From positions 1-44,228 of the forward strand of contig JAJDJF010000009.1 in NCBI GenBank assembly GCA_030267065.1: a DNA stretch of 44,228 nt. The letters run 5' to 3'. The translations under genes were made by a program, and so were the position numbers. The stretch is from Desulfovibrio sp. OttesenSCG-928-C06. GTDB taxonomy: Bacteria > Desulfobacterota > Desulfovibrionia > Desulfovibrionales > Desulfovibrionaceae. Positions 16,652 to 25,910 of the stretch are shown piece by piece. The notes under the pieces are model-generated. The model searched no databases. It saw only the letters and a program-made list of their open reading frames with translations, and had not been told where the DNA came from. The first letter of the stretch is position 1. Each line of letters begins with the position of its first letter.

Positions 16652-17767
16652 TTATTTTTTCCGCGCGAATACTGTCCGGTCAAGTCCGGCAAGATCCTGC
16701 ATCACTTCCCACTCAAGCCAGCAGGGGCCGGGGGCTTCTGGCTGGCCTGACGCATTAGCCGTCCCGGATAGCTCAGACGGTAGGGCAGCGTTTTGGGAAC
16801 CACTTTCGGGGCCGATCTGCCGGGCCACGCAGCTTTGTGATTGCAGCAGGGCACGCATAAAGTCGCCCTGATCGTGGCCTATTTCCATCAAAAACACTCC
16901 GCCGCTTTTAAGCAGGCGCAAGGCTGTTGAGGAGAGTAGTGGCAACAGTTCCGAGCCGTCCGGCATGGGCTTGTCCACTGCCGGGACCAGCGCACTGCGC
17001 GGCTCGTATTTGCGTACTTCCACCGCAATGGTACGGTATTCCGTCTCGCTGACATAAGGGGGATTGCTCACCAGCAGGTCAAGCGTGCCTGCGCCGATGA
17101 GCGGCGAGTTTACGGCTTCCAGCAACTGCGGCAGGGGGACACTGAAATCGGCCTGCCGGAATTCCAGCCTTTGCGCCGCTCCAAGCCTTGCCGCGTTGGC
17201 TGCGGCTGCTTGCAGCGCATCGTGCGAGATATCCAGCGCAAGGCCGCGCCATGCTGCTTCCTGCGCTGTTGCTGCATCGGATTGTGCCCCGGAGGCCGCG
17301 GCCTGGTTAAGCTCAAGAGCCAGAGTAACGGCAAGGCAGCCGGAGCCGGTTCCAAAATCCGCAAAGAATCTTGGCTGGCTGGTTTTGTGGGTGTTGTTGC
17401 TTGATTCTGCCGCAGAGCCAAACAGCTCCAGCGCCTTGTCTACAATCAGTTCCGTTTCCGGGCGGGGAATGAGTGTGGCGGGCGTGACGGTAAAGTCGCG
17501 CCCGTAAAACTCTTTGCTGCCGGTGATATAGGCCACCGGCTCACCTTGCAGACGGCGGGCGGCGTAGGCTGAAAAGCGCCCGGCTTCTTCCGCGCTCAAG
17601 GCTCGCTTGGGTTCCATGAGCATCAGGCGCAGTAACTCTTGCCGATCCAGCCCCAGCGCGTGCGCGAGCAAAAGCTCGGCCGAAAGCGCGGGGGATTCGG
17701 TCCCGGCTTCTTCAAAGGCGCGCTTGCGTTCGCGCAGGGTGGCGGCCAGTTCTTGTGGTTGCGGCAC
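16652..17767 (-). CDS. prmC: Release factor glutamine N5-methyltransferase
   Basis: PrmC methylates the Gln of the GGQ motif of peptide release factors, using SAM. Motif I is FADFGTGSGCLAVTLALEL (135–153) and the catalytic NPPY is at 235–238. At 371 residues it is longer than the usual 280–300; the excess lies in low-complexity segments at about 118–131, 153–172 and 317–347 (QNAALPSELSGTANASGQPE). The start is GTG 17767, 3 nt after the prfA stop and without a clear ribosome-binding site, so it depends on coupling to prfA. Its substrate is encoded by that neighbour. Confidence 0.95.
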   Translation of the reverse strand: MPQPQELAATLRERKRAFEEAGTESPALSAELLLAHALGLDRQELLRLMLMEPKRALSAEEAGRFSAYAARRLQGEPVAYITGSKEFYGRDFTVTPATLIPRPETELIVDKALELFGSAAESSNNTHKTSQPRFFADFGTGSGCLAVTLALELNQAAASGAQSDAATAQEAAWRGLALDISHDALQAAAANAARLGAAQRLEFRQADFSVPLPQLLEAVNSPLIGAGTLDLLVSNPPYVSETEYRTIAVEVRKYEPRSALVPAVDKPMPDGSELLPLLSSTALRLLKSGGVFLMEIGHDQGDFMRALLQSQSCVARQIGPESGSQNAALPSELSGTANASGQPEAPGPCWLEWEVMQDLAGLDRTVFARKK

Positions 17768-17770
17768 AGT

Positions 17771-18841
17771 TTAGGCGTCGGCCTGCGCTTTCAGGGCTTC
17801 GGTCTGCGCGGCGGTGGTCAGCGCATCCACGATTTCCTGAATATCGCCTTCCATCACGGCATCAAGCTTGTACAGGGTCAGGTTGATACGGTGGTCAGTG
17901 AGCCTGCCCTGCGGGAAGTTGTAGGTGCGGATGCGTTCGGAACGGTCGCCGGACCCTACTTGCGCGCGGCGGGCGTCGGCCTGCTCAGCCTGCAAGCGGG
18001 CGGCTTCGGCCTGCAACAGGCGCGATTGCAACACTTTAAGGGCTTTGGCCTTGTTCTTGTGCTGGGATTTTTCGTCCTGCATGGCAACGGTGATGCCGGT
18101 GGGAATGTGGGTTACGCGCACAGCCGAGTCGGTGGTGTTAACCGACTGCCCGCCGGGGCCGGAGCTGCGGTAAACGTCAAAACGCAGTTCTTCGGGCTTG
18201 AGTACGATGTCGGCTTCTTCCGCTTCGGGCATGATGGCCACGGTTGCGGCAGAGGTGTGGATGCGCCCCTGCGATTCTGTTGCCGGAACGCGCTGCACGC
18301 GGTGGGTTCCGGCTTCGTATTTCAACTGGCTGTAAGCCCTGTGCCCGGCAATCAGGGCGATGATTTCCTTGTAACCGCCGCTGTCGCTATCGCTGGCAGA
18401 CATGATTTCGACTTTCCAGCGCTTGGTTTCGGCGTAGCGGCTGTACATGCGGAACAGGTCCGCCGCGAACAGGGCCGCTTCCTCGCCACCTGTACCGGCG
18501 CGGATTTCGAGAATGATGTTCTTCTCGTCCATCGGGTCTTTGGGCAAAAGCAGCAGGGTCAGTTCTTTTTCCATGTCCTCAAGCTGCGCTTGCAGGGTCT
18601 TGGATTCTTCCTGCGCCATGGCGCGGATTTCCGGGTCGCTATCTTCCATCAGCAGGCGGTTGTCCTGCAACTGCCCGGATATATCCTTGTAATTGCGGTA
18701 AACATCCACAATTTCTTTAAGATCGGCATGCGCCTTGGTCAGCTTGCGGTAGCGATCCTGATCCGAGAGCATTTCCGGCGAGGAAAGCTGCTGCTCCAGG
18801 TCTTCAAAACGTTTTTCCAGATTCTCGATTTTGGCGAACAT
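17771..18841 (-). CDS. prfA: Peptide chain release factor 1
   Basis: RF1 reads UAA and UAG in the ribosomal A site and triggers peptide release. Seen: the codon-recognition tripeptide P186-A-T188 in [12 protein letters not shown], and the catalytic GGQ at 230–232 in [16 protein letters not shown]. Length (356) is standard. It sits in a rpmE–DUF1385–prfA–prmC order and precedes prmC, its modifying enzyme, by 3 nt. Confidence 0.98.
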   Translation of the reverse strand: MFAKIENLEKRFEDLEQQLSSPEMLSDQDRYRKLTKAHADLKEIVDVYRNYKDISGQLQDNRLLMEDSDPEIRAMAQEESKTLQAQLEDMEKELTLLLLPKDPMDEKNIILEIRAGTGGEEAALFAADLFRMYSRYAETKRWKVEIMSASDSDSGGYKEIIALIAGHRAYSQLKYEAGTHRVQRVPATESQGRIHTSAATVAIMPEAEEADIVLKPEELRFDVYRSSGPGGQSVNTTDSAVRVTHIPTGITVAMQDEKSQHKNKAKALKVLQSRLLQAEAARLQAEQADARRAQVGSGDRSERIRTYNFPQGRLTDHRINLTLYKLDAVMEGDIQEIVDALTTAAQTEALKAQADA

Positions 18842-18877
18842 TACGAACTCTTTGTTTTTTATTGATCTATAAAAATT

Positions 18878-19936
18878 CTATTCGGCGGCAGCGGGTTTTG
18901 ATTCGGGCTTTCCTTCCGGCAAAACCGTGTAGAACGGCGTGTTTACCGGGGCAGCCTCAAACTCGGAACCAGCCTTGAGCGCTTCGTTGAGCGATACAAG
19001 GGCCACCTCAAGCTGCTTGTAATCCGGCTCGCGCGTGGTCATGGTCTGAAGCAGCAGGCCGGGGGCGCGCATCATTTTGCCCAGAATGCTATCGCCCATG
19101 CGGGCGGCAACCCGGATAGCCTCGTAAGCAAGGGCGCTGATGGGCAGCATCAGCAGCAGCTTGAGGCCAAGCACCACCGCGTGCTTCTGCACGGGGCCGG
19201 TGGGCGACCAGAAAAAGAGCAGTAGCGGCACCAGCAGCACATGCATCAAAATGGCAATGGAGAGCACAAACAGCAAAAAGGTGGTTCCGCAGCGCGGGTG
19301 CAGCCTGCTCTGGATGGAGGCCGCTTCCACCGTTACTGGCGCTATGCCGCGCTCATAAGCGCTGATGGCCTTGTGCTCGGCGCCGTGGTACTGGAATACC
19401 CGGCGAATTTCAGGCACTCGCGAGATAATGTAAATATAGAGCAGAAAAATGCCGAATTTAATCAGGCCGTCCCAAAGGTGAAAGGAGAATCCTTCCACCC
19501 CGCCGGAAATATTCAGAAATGACAGCAGAATGGTCAGCAGGTGCGGCACAACCACGAACAGGCCAACAGCAAAAATCAGAGCCACGGCCAGCGTGATGAA
19601 CAGTTGCCACGGCTTGAGTTCCTCGCCTTCCGCCTCCACCGCAAGTTCGGCAGAGATGTTCAGCGCCTTGATGCCGTTGATCATGGTCTCCAGCAGTAGC
19701 GGAAAGCCGCGCACATAGGGCCGCTTGAAGAATGGGCTTTTTGTCAGGCAGAACCAGGGGCGGTTGCGCACCACAATGCCGCCCTGTGGCTGGCGCACGG
19801 CAATGGACAGATTGTCGCCGTTGCGCATCATCACGCCTTCCATCACCGCCTGTCCACCCACGGCAAGGCTCTCCTTTTCCTTTTGCAGAAAAGGCAGCAG
19901 GGGGAGGGTGCGTATAATTCTGAACATTGCCGTCAT
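18878..19936 (-). CDS. DUF1385 membrane protein
   Basis: A 352-residue integral membrane protein of the DUF1385 (YqhQ-like) family, biochemical role unproven. Family motifs are clear: GGQAVMEGVMMR (27–38), HGAEHK (184–189) and HPRCGT (213–218), whose His, Glu and Cys residues suggest metal binding (inference). About four hydrophobic helices lie at 112–140, 157–172, 219–243 and about 255–275. It is found beside rpmE and prfA in many deltaproteobacteria and Firmicutes. GGAG precedes the ATG at 10-nt spacing. A terminator separates it from rpmE upstream, so it may be expressed by readthrough or its own promoter. Confidence 0.93.
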   Translation of the reverse strand: MTAMFRIIRTLPLLPFLQKEKESLAVGGQAVMEGVMMRNGDNLSIAVRQPQGGIVVRNRPWFCLTKSPFFKRPYVRGFPLLLETMINGIKALNISAELAVEAEGEELKPWQLFITLAVALIFAVGLFVVVPHLLTILLSFLNISGGVEGFSFHLWDGLIKFGIFLLYIYIISRVPEIRRVFQYHGAEHKAISAYERGIAPVTVEAASIQSRLHPRCGTTFLLFVLSIAILMHVLLVPLLLFFWSPTGPVQKHAVVLGLKLLLMLPISALAYEAIRVAARMGDSILGKMMRAPGLLLQTMTTREPDYKQLEVALVSLNEALKAGSEFEAAPVNTPFYTVLPEGKPESKPAAAE

Positions 19937-19970
19937 TGTGCTTATGCTCCGCGGGCGGACCCGGTTAAAT

Positions 19971-19999
19971 AAAAAATCCCGGAAAAGCCGGGATTTTTT
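19971..19999 (-). terminator. Terminator between rpmE and DUF1385
   Basis: AAAAAATCCCGG (19971–19982) pairs perfectly with CCGGGATTTTTT (19988–19999), loop AAAAG. Acting on the minus strand, it lies 60 bp after rpmE and 35 bp before the DUF1385 gene, and would make rpmE more abundant than the genes that follow. Confidence 0.9.
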
Positions 20000-20059
20000 A
20001 TAAAAATGCCATAACGTTCGCGCAAGGCGAACCTTTCCCGGCAGGGCCTGGGCATATGG

Positions 20060-20269
20060 CTACTTGCTGACGTTGGCGTATTTTTTGCGGAAGCGGTCAA
20101 TACGGCCGGCGGTATCCACAAAGCGCTGCTTGCCGGTGAAGAACGGGTGGCAGCCGGAGCAGATTTCCACATGAACTTTCTCGCCCTTGGTGGAAAGAAC
20201 CTGAATTTCGTTGCCGCAGGCGCAGGTCAGCGTAGCGTTGTAAACTTTCGGGTGAATCTTCTCTTTCAT
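20060..20269 (-). CDS. rpmE: Ribosomal protein bL31, zinc-binding form
   Basis: A 70-residue large-subunit ribosomal protein. The frame runs open to 20398, but ATG 20269 follows GGAG and gives the family start [12 protein letters not shown]16 and C18 (TCACG) with C37 and C40 (CSGCHPFF) are the zinc ligands of the C+ form of L31, which is usually replaced by a C- paralogue under zinc limitation. It leads the rpmE–DUF1385–prfA–prmC gene order. Confidence 0.97.
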   Translation of the reverse strand: MKEKIHPKVYNATLTCACGNEIQVLSTKGEKVHVEICSGCHPFFTGKQRFVDTAGRIDRFRKKYANVSK

Positions 20270-20624
20270 TGTAAACTCCTTGGAATTGGACGCTCTTGAA
20301 GGAATGCCAAAAGCGGCGGCAAGCGGACGGCACTTTACGTCACACCGCCAAAGCGTCCAGGAAACGTTGCTGATATCTTGAAGCTGAACTTTTTGCAAGG
20401 GAATAAGCGCCCGGCGCGCATTTTTTTTGCTGTTGTCCGGCTTGCAGTTGCAGCGGCTTTTTTCTGTATGGACGGCCCTTGGCCTATTTTATACAGTAGC
20501 GCCGCCAATTGGCCTCAACCCGGCGTCCAGCCAGTACTGAACATGATGCGTAAAGCCGGGCGGCAAGCTGGTCGGCAAGCTTAACTGGACGCGTAATCAC
20601 GCTGCAACAAACAAGATAATCACC
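20270..20624. promoter_or_regulatory. Divergent intergenic region, rpmE / tlyA
   Basis: This 355-base gap must hold the rpmE (minus) and tlyA (plus) promoters. On the minus strand TTGCAA (20393–20398) with TATCAG 17 bp further is a possible rpmE promoter with a leader of about 100 nt, long enough for L31 autoregulation, though I see no recognisable motif. Before tlyA there is a direct repeat of CGGCAAGCT (about 20560 and 20573). I see no small gene. Confidence 0.3.
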
Positions 20625-21551
20625 ATGGCGAAAAAGAAAAGAGCTGATTTGCTGCTTTATGAGCAGGGCGGGGCAGAAAGCCAGGATCTGGCCGCACGTC
20701 TGATTATGGCCGGGCGCGTATTTATCCTGCCGCCGGACTTGGCGCAGGAAGAAGAGCAAAACCCGGCGGGCGCGGGGGCAGACAGCACTGCGCAAGCCAA
20801 TAGTGCGCCTGATAACACTGCGGCAGGCAATTTAACGTCTGACTGCTCCTCTTCATCATCAGATGGCATCGCCAGTGCCGCTCCTGCGCAGAAAGCCCGC
20901 AGCGTTATGCCGGATAACCTGCGCCGGGTGGAAAAACCCGGTGACATGCTGCCGGTGGACTGCCTGCTTATTTTTCGCGAAAAGAACCCGTTTGTCAGCC
21001 GTGGCGCGTACAAGCTGCTCACCGCCCTGCAACGCTATAATATTGATGTGACCGGGCTGGTGGCCCTTGATGCCGGAGCTTCCACCGGTGGCTTTACCGA
21101 TTGTCTGCTCCAGCGCGGCGCGGCAAGGGTCTACGCCGTGGATGTGGGCTACCATCAGCTGCACGAGAAGTTACGTGCGGACAGCCGGGTGATCAGTATG
21201 GAATCCACCAACCTGCGCCTTGCCGGACCGGATCTGTTGCCGGAAAAGGTGGATCTGGTCGTGTCCGACGTGTCGTTTATCTCGCTAAAAGCCATTTTGC
21301 CTGCCTGTATCCAGTTTCTCAAGCCCGGTGGCGGCGTAATCTCGCTGATCAAGCCGCAGTTCGAGGTTCCTGCGGACAAGACCATAAAAGGCGTGGTGCG
21401 TGATGTGGCCCTGCAAAAGCAGGCCGTTGACGATGTGGTGGAGTTTGCCGCCGAAGCTCTGGGCCTCAAGCTGCAAGGCGTGCTGCCTGCCGCCATCAAG
21501 GGGCCAAAGGGCAATCAGGAATATCTGGCCTGGTGGCTGCTGCCGGAATAG
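20625..21551 (+). CDS. tlyA: TlyA-family rRNA 2'-O-methyltransferase
   Basis: TlyA/FtsJ-like enzymes methylate ribose 2'-OH groups of rRNA cytidines. An S4 RNA-binding domain starts the protein (KKKRADLLLYEQGGAESQDL, with ARLIMAGRVF following). It is split by a low-complexity insert at about 39–100 (Ala/Ser/Asn/Gly/Asp-rich) before the domain resumes at GDMLPVD. The RrmJ-type methyltransferase follows with NPFVSRGAYKL, LDAGASTGGFTDCLLQRGA (SAM site) and DLVVSDVSFISLK. At 308 residues it is about 60 longer than usual, all in the insert. It ends at a terminator shared in space with the convergent lipoprotein gene. Confidence 0.92.
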   Translation: MAKKKRADLLLYEQGGAESQDLAARLIMAGRVFILPPDLAQEEEQNPAGAGADSTAQANSAPDNTAAGNLTSDCSSSSSDGIASAAPAQKARSVMPDNLRRVEKPGDMLPVDCLLIFREKNPFVSRGAYKLLTALQRYNIDVTGLVALDAGASTGGFTDCLLQRGAARVYAVDVGYHQLHEKLRADSRVISMESTNLRLAGPDLLPEKVDLVVSDVSFISLKAILPACIQFLKPGGGVISLIKPQFEVPADKTIKGVVRDVALQKQAVDDVVEFAAEALGLKLQGVLPAAIKGPKGNQEYLAWWLLPE

Positions 21552-21649
21552 TGGCGGGAGAGCGGGAAGACACCGCTTGTGTAGCCCGCAATCTGAAAAG
21601 CAGGGGCGGATTTTCAGGCGCGTTTCTCCATGCTCTCAACCGGATATGT

Positions 21650-21678
21650 CCGCAATATATAGTGATTGCGGTTTTTTT
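21650..21678 (+). terminator. Terminator of tlyA
   Basis: CCGCAAT (21650–21656) pairs with ATTGCGG (21665–21671), followed by seven T. The T-run touches the stop codon of the convergent lipoprotein gene. Confidence 0.8.
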
Positions 21679-23119
21679 ATTTGTCTTCCTGTGCGGGCAG
21701 CGCGGCAAACTGCTCTTCCAGAACTTGCAGTGTTTGCAGCGGATCGTAGACAGGCACACTCATGGTAATGTTGATGTGCTTGAAGTCCCCGCCAATGCTG
21801 TTGTGCGGCTTTTTGACCCTGATTGTTTCGCCTGTCCTCAACAGGAGTTTGCCGTCAGCCGAGCGGACTTCAGAGACTGCTTTGGTATGATAGTAATCCG
21901 CAACGCCCCCGCCTGAATAATTGAACGTTCCGAAATGCTCGTGCGCTATGTCGTAGTGGATAAACGCGCTGGCCTGCGTTGCATCTTTGGTAAAAAAGAT
22001 GTTGCCTTTTGTCGCCAGCTTGAGCTTTTCGCAAAGTTTTTTCTTTATATCCAGAACAATCTGTTGTTCCACAAAATCGTCTTTGACCTTGCCGTCTGTG
22101 GAGTAAGTGACCATGACTGTTCTGGGCTGCGGGGCGCTGCCTGTTTTCACTGATTCTCCGTCAAGCGCCGGGGCGCTTGTGACCGGGGTATTGGAAAACT
22201 CGCCGATTCGTCTGGCCCAAGTGGCGGAGTCCTTGTATTCGCCAAGGTAGTTGAAGACTTCTTCCTGCAACAGCATGGATGCCTTGCTGCCGGCATTGGC
22301 GTTCACCCGGTGATGATTTGTGACCATCTGCTCCCAGAATGACGGGATATCCGCTCTTTGCACTGCGGCGCGGTACATTTTTTCGCGCATATCATCGGGC
22401 GCGGGGTAATCGTTTTTGATGATTTCAAGCAGGGCAACGTCATTGATGTAGCTTTGCCGTTGAGCGGCGCTGTCGCCGGAAAGCCTGAAAAGCTCCCCGT
22501 CCAGCCCCCAGCCATCAGCCGCAAGGTTGGGCGCAACTTCCCCGTAAAGCAGTTCCGCTACTTTTTTTCTGGCGCTTTTGCCGTTTGCGCTTTCATCAAG
22601 TGACTGGAATATTTTGGCTACAGCCGCGTAACGGTATGCGGGCCGGGGCAGTGCGAGCGCTTCCTTTATCTTGATAAAGGTGCATCCGGCTGCCAGTGCG
22701 GGAGCGTCCTCGTAATCTCCTGCTTTTGCAAAAAGGTCGTAGGCCCTGTCCAGATAGGTGGATCTGGGGTTGGCCTGTTTTTTTTGCGGGTAGTCTTTAT
22801 AGATTTCGTAGTTATAGGCAGCCGCAAAGTAGTAGGCTTTTTGGGCCTGTTCCCTGGAATCCTTGTATTCGCCAAGGCTTGTGAAGATGTCGCCCGCCCA
22901 CTCCGGATAGGTGCAGTAAACTGATACCCGGATGCGCTCCTGTTCCGTCAATTTTGCTGCTGCGGTGGGAAATTTGTCCGGGTCATGCGCCTTGCCGGAC
23001 AGGGCGGCCATCTCTTTGGCTTCGCCGTACAGCTTTTGTTCTTCGCTGCATCCGGGCAGTAAAACCGGGAGAAGTATAGCCAGAGCCAGGGGCATTAATT
23101 TTTTGAGTATTCTGCGCAT
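21677..23119 (-). CDS. Putative lipoprotein with repeated Y-x-D-S helical motifs
   Basis: A 480-residue exported lipoprotein. Translation from ATG 23119, preceded by AAGGA, gives a signal peptide ending in the lipobox LLPGC (residues about 20–24). The family is unknown to me. The motif LGEYKDS occurs twice (about 83–89 and again near 294), with a third variant AGDYEDAPALAAGC, a pattern seen in TPR-like repeat proteins with short aromatic–Asp helices. The C-terminal 150 residues look like a separate beta-rich domain (VMVTYSTDGKVKDDFVEQQ; IRVKKPHNSIGG). The frame stays open upstream through a tandem repeat to the end of the phosphorylase gene, but the signal peptide and ribosome-binding site fix the start. 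Confidence 0.8.
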   Translation of the reverse strand: MRRILKKLMPLALAILLPVLLPGCSEEQKLYGEAKEMAALSGKAHDPDKFPTAAAKLTEQERIRVSVYCTYPEWAGDIFTSLGEYKDSREQAQKAYYFAAAYNYEIYKDYPQKKQANPRSTYLDRAYDLFAKAGDYEDAPALAAGCTFIKIKEALALPRPAYRYAAVAKIFQSLDESANGKSARKKVAELLYGEVAPNLAADGWGLDGELFRLSGDSAAQRQSYINDVALLEIIKNDYPAPDDMREKMYRAAVQRADIPSFWEQMVTNHHRVNANAGSKASMLLQEEVFNYLGEYKDSATWARRIGEFSNTPVTSAPALDGESVKTGSAPQPRTVMVTYSTDGKVKDDFVEQQIVLDIKKKLCEKLKLATKGNIFFTKDATQASAFIHYDIAHEHFGTFNYSGGGVADYYHTKAVSEVRSADGKLLLRTGETIRVKKPHNSIGGDFKHINITMSVPVYDPLQTLQVLEEQFAALPAQEDK

Positions 23120-23149
23120 TGTATTTCCTTGTTGCAGAGGGGCGTTGTT

Positions 23150-23341
23150 TCGCCTGATGCCAATCGCGGTGCCTATTTCTGTGCCAATTTTTGTGTCAGA
23201 TGTGATACCAGACCACCTGCCAAGCCAGACGCCAAACCATATATCAAGCCAAACGCGAGATCCGGTGCGAGGCAAGAGGCCTCGTCTGATGCGACATTTG
23301 ATTCCAGATCAAATGCCAGAACTGATTCCAGACCAGATTCC
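23150..23341 (-). repeat. Degenerate 12-bp tandem repeat, about 16 units
   Basis: Read on the minus strand from 23341, the sequence divides into 12-mers close to GGAATCTGGTCT or GGCATCTGGCTT: the first four units are clear, the middle is worn, and the last (23150–23161) still begins GGCATC. Total 192 bp. In the lipoprotein frame it would encode a four-residue period (GIWS, GISS, GIWS, GIKC, ...), but the lipoprotein starts downstream of it. It fills the gap between the phosphorylase and lipoprotein genes. Confidence 0.7.
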
Positions 23342-23371
23342 AAAAAATCGCCGCCAGTAAAATCAGGCGTT

Positions 23372-24196
23372 CTACAGTTCCGGCAGCAGGGCCAGCAGGA
23401 GTTTTTCCAGATTTGCGGCAGTTTTTTTGCTTGTTTCGATAATTTCTTCCAGAGTGACTTCGGCCATGCCGTCGGGCAGATTCTGGTTGGAGAGCGTGGA
23501 AAGCCCCAGTACCTTCATTTTAAGGTGGCGTGCGGCAATCACTTCCATAACGCTGGACATGCCTACAGCGTCCGCGCCCCAGGCCCGGAACATTCTGGTT
23601 TCGGCGCGGGTTTCCAGTTGCGGGCCGAGCAAGCCGAGGTAAACACCTTTTTCCAGACGCATCCCCAGCTCCAGTGCTTTTTTGTGCGCCAGTTCCAGCA
23701 GCCTTTGGTCGTATGGGGCGCTCATGTCCGGAAAGCGGTCAAGGCCGGGAATTTCCGGCAGGCCAGCCAGCGGACTTTGTCCGGTAAAGTTGATGTGGTC
23801 TGTTATGGTCATGATGCTACCCGCCGGAATCAGCGGATCCAGCGAGCCTGCGGCATTGGTGACAATCAGGGTTTTCGCGCCAAGGGCCGCCATGATACGC
23901 ACGCCGCGCGTTACTTCTTCCGGGCTGTAGCCTTCGTAAAGGTGGCAGCGGCCTTCCTGTACCACGACGTTTCTTCCGCCAAGGCTTCCAAAAATAAAGC
24001 GCCCGGTATGCGAGGCCACTGTGGATAGCGGATATTCCGGAATTTCGGCGTAAGGAATTTGTGTCGGACTGGATACAGCTTGGGAAACGCCGCCAAGCCC
24101 CGTGCCGAGTATGATGCCTATCTCAGGCGTAAAGCCCTGCGGCAGAAGGGATGCGATAGCCTTACTTCCTAACTGGACTTTTTCGCTCAAATGCAT
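23372..24196 (-). CDS. Purine nucleoside phosphorylase (inosine/guanosine type)
   Basis: Catalyses phosphorolysis of inosine or guanosine to the base and ribose-1-phosphate in purine salvage. Seen: IILGTGLGG (phosphate loop), ASHTGRFIFG, VQEGRCHLYEGY, TNAAGSL, the TDHINFTGQSPL substrate loop and GPQLETRAETRMFR with MSSVMEVIAARH: the trimeric PNP-I/MTAP signature set. I start at ATG 24196, which has GTGGGGG 6 nt upstream, rather than the TTG at 24211, giving 274 residues. It faces away from the carboxylase cluster; the 247-base gap to it contains a GC-rich inverted repeat near 24330–24371 and a TATACT at 24243–24248 of uncertain meaning. Confidence 0.93.
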   Translation of the reverse strand: MHLSEKVQLGSKAIASLLPQGFTPEIGIILGTGLGGVSQAVSSPTQIPYAEIPEYPLSTVASHTGRFIFGSLGGRNVVVQEGRCHLYEGYSPEEVTRGVRIMAALGAKTLIVTNAAGSLDPLIPAGSIMTITDHINFTGQSPLAGLPEIPGLDRFPDMSAPYDQRLLELAHKKALELGMRLEKGVYLGLLGPQLETRAETRMFRAWGADAVGMSSVMEVIAARHLKMKVLGLSTLSNQNLPDGMAEVTLEEIIETSKKTAANLEKLLLALLPEL

Positions 24197-24443
24197 AAAA
24201 TGCCCCCACAAAAATGCTCCGGCGCTGTTGCGAAACCGGTATTATACTGGTATGTACACCCGCCAGCAGGTGAACTGGAAAAGCATAGTTGATTTTTTTC
24301 CTTTAGTCTCGCCCTTAATTTGGGGGTTCACCGGCTGCGCCGCCCGGCGTTTTTCGGGCCGGGTACACCGGACCAATTTTTCGCCGCAGGGTGAAAGCTC
24401 TTGCGTTTACCTGTAATCAAAGACCTAATCAGAGGAACGACAA

Positions 24444-25862
24444 TTGGATATTTCCGATAACAAAGTTCTGGTCGCCAACCGGGGCGAGATCGCCATCCGT
24501 ATCGTGCAAGCCTGCCGCAAGCTCGGCGTTGGCTTTGTTTGCGTGTATACTGCGGAAGACGAGCACTCCGGCCATGTGCGCCTGGCCAGGGAATTGGGCG
24601 GGGAAAAAAGCCTGTACCGCATTTCCTCCTACCATGACGCTAACGAAATTCTTTCCGTAGCTGACGAATCCGGCGCTACCGCCGTGCACCCGGGCTACGG
24701 CTTTTTTGCGGAAGATTACCGCTTTGCACGCCGGGTAATGCAGCGCGATCGCGGCATTATCTTTATCGGACCTTCATGGCGCGTAATCCGCGAACTTGGC
24801 GATAAAATCAACACCAAGCGTCTGGCGCGCAGCCTGGGCGTGCCCACCGTGCCCGGTTCCGACCGCCCGATTTACGATGAGCTTGAAGCCGAAGAACTGG
24901 CCTACAACCTGTTCAACTTCCAGATGGAGCAGGGCATCAAGGAACCGCTGGTTCTGATCAAGGCATCGGCCGGTGGTGGCGGCATGGGCATTGAAGAAGT
25001 GCAGGATCTGGACCTCTTCCGCTCGGTTTACCGCCGCGTGCGCAACTACGCCGCCCGCCAGTTCAAGGACGAAGGCGTGCTTATCGAGCAGCGCATCCGC
25101 GACTTCAACCACCTTGAAGTGCAGATTCTGGCTGACCGCAACGCCAAAAGCATTGTGCACTTCGGCACCCGCAACTGCTCCATCCAGAGCACAGGGCTGC
25201 AAAAGCGCGTGGAAATCGCTCCCGGCTTTGATCCTTCCTCCATACAGTACAATTTTGACGCCCAGAAGCTTCTGGATGACATCACCGGATACTCGCTGGC
25301 CATGGCCGAAAAGGTCGGCTACGACAGCGTGGGTACCTGGGAATGGATTGTCACCCGCGACGGGCACCCCTACCTGATGGAAGTTAACACCCGCATTCAG
25401 GTGGAAAACGGCGTTTCCGCAACCATTGCCCGCATCAAGGGGCAGAAGGGCGTTGACCTTATTGCCGAGCAGATCCGCACCGGCCTTGGCGAGCCTCTGG
25501 GCTACACGCAGGCCGACATCACCTTTGAGGGGATGGGCATCGAATACCGCATCATCGCGGAAGACCCCGATAACGGCTTCTCGCCCTGGGTCGGCAAAAT
25601 TGAGGACTTTGGCTGGAAAGACCGCCCGTGGCTTGGCATGCACACGCATATCCCCACCGACCAGCCCTATGACATCCCCACCGAGTTCGACCCGAACCTG
25701 GCGCTGGGCATTGTCTGGGGCAAGGATATCGAGGAAGTGCGCAAGAACGGCCTTGAATTCCTTGACGACCTGCGGCTGGACGGCATTTCCGCCACCGGCG
25801 TGAAGATGAAGTCCAACATCGAGTTCTTGCGCCGCAAGACTCCGCAGATTTTGAAGTTTTAG
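24444..25862 (+). CDS. accC: Divergent biotin carboxylase subunit
   Basis: Expected to carboxylate biotin with bicarbonate and ATP, the first half-reaction of acetyl-CoA carboxylase. The order of elements is that of AccC: VANRGEIAIRIVQAC, ATP-grasp KASAGGGGMG, HLEVQILAD, MEVNTRIQVEN and EYRIIAEDP. Usually strict motifs differ: ERDCSMQRRHQK is replaced by TRNCSIQSTGLQK, so the RRH of the active site is lost, and IQVEHPVTE becomes IQVENGVSA. Length (472) is close to normal. The start is TTG 24444 with AGAGGAACG upstream. The fused carboxyltransferase follows after 333 bp, occupied by a repeat element. Acetyl-CoA is the likely acyl acceptor of the complex, but another acyl-CoA is possible. Confidence 0.85.
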   Translation: MDISDNKVLVANRGEIAIRIVQACRKLGVGFVCVYTAEDEHSGHVRLARELGGEKSLYRISSYHDANEILSVADESGATAVHPGYGFFAEDYRFARRVMQRDRGIIFIGPSWRVIRELGDKINTKRLARSLGVPTVPGSDRPIYDELEAEELAYNLFNFQMEQGIKEPLVLIKASAGGGGMGIEEVQDLDLFRSVYRRVRNYAARQFKDEGVLIEQRIRDFNHLEVQILADRNAKSIVHFGTRNCSIQSTGLQKRVEIAPGFDPSSIQYNFDAQKLLDDITGYSLAMAEKVGYDSVGTWEWIVTRDGHPYLMEVNTRIQVENGVSATIARIKGQKGVDLIAEQIRTGLGEPLGYTQADITFEGMGIEYRIIAEDPDNGFSPWVGKIEDFGWKDRPWLGMHTHIPTDQPYDIPTEFDPNLALGIVWGKDIEEVRKNGLEFLDDLRLDGISATGVKMKSNIEFLRRKTPQILKF

Positions 25863-25910
25863 AGAGAGCTTTTTTTGGGGTGGTTTGCCTGCGGCGCTTT
25901 AGACAAGAGC

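Noticed and set aside
23120..23275. Longer start for the lipoprotein through the tandem repeat
   Set aside because: The internal ATG 23119 has a strong ribosome-binding site and gives a proper lipoprotein signal peptide; the extension would bury it.
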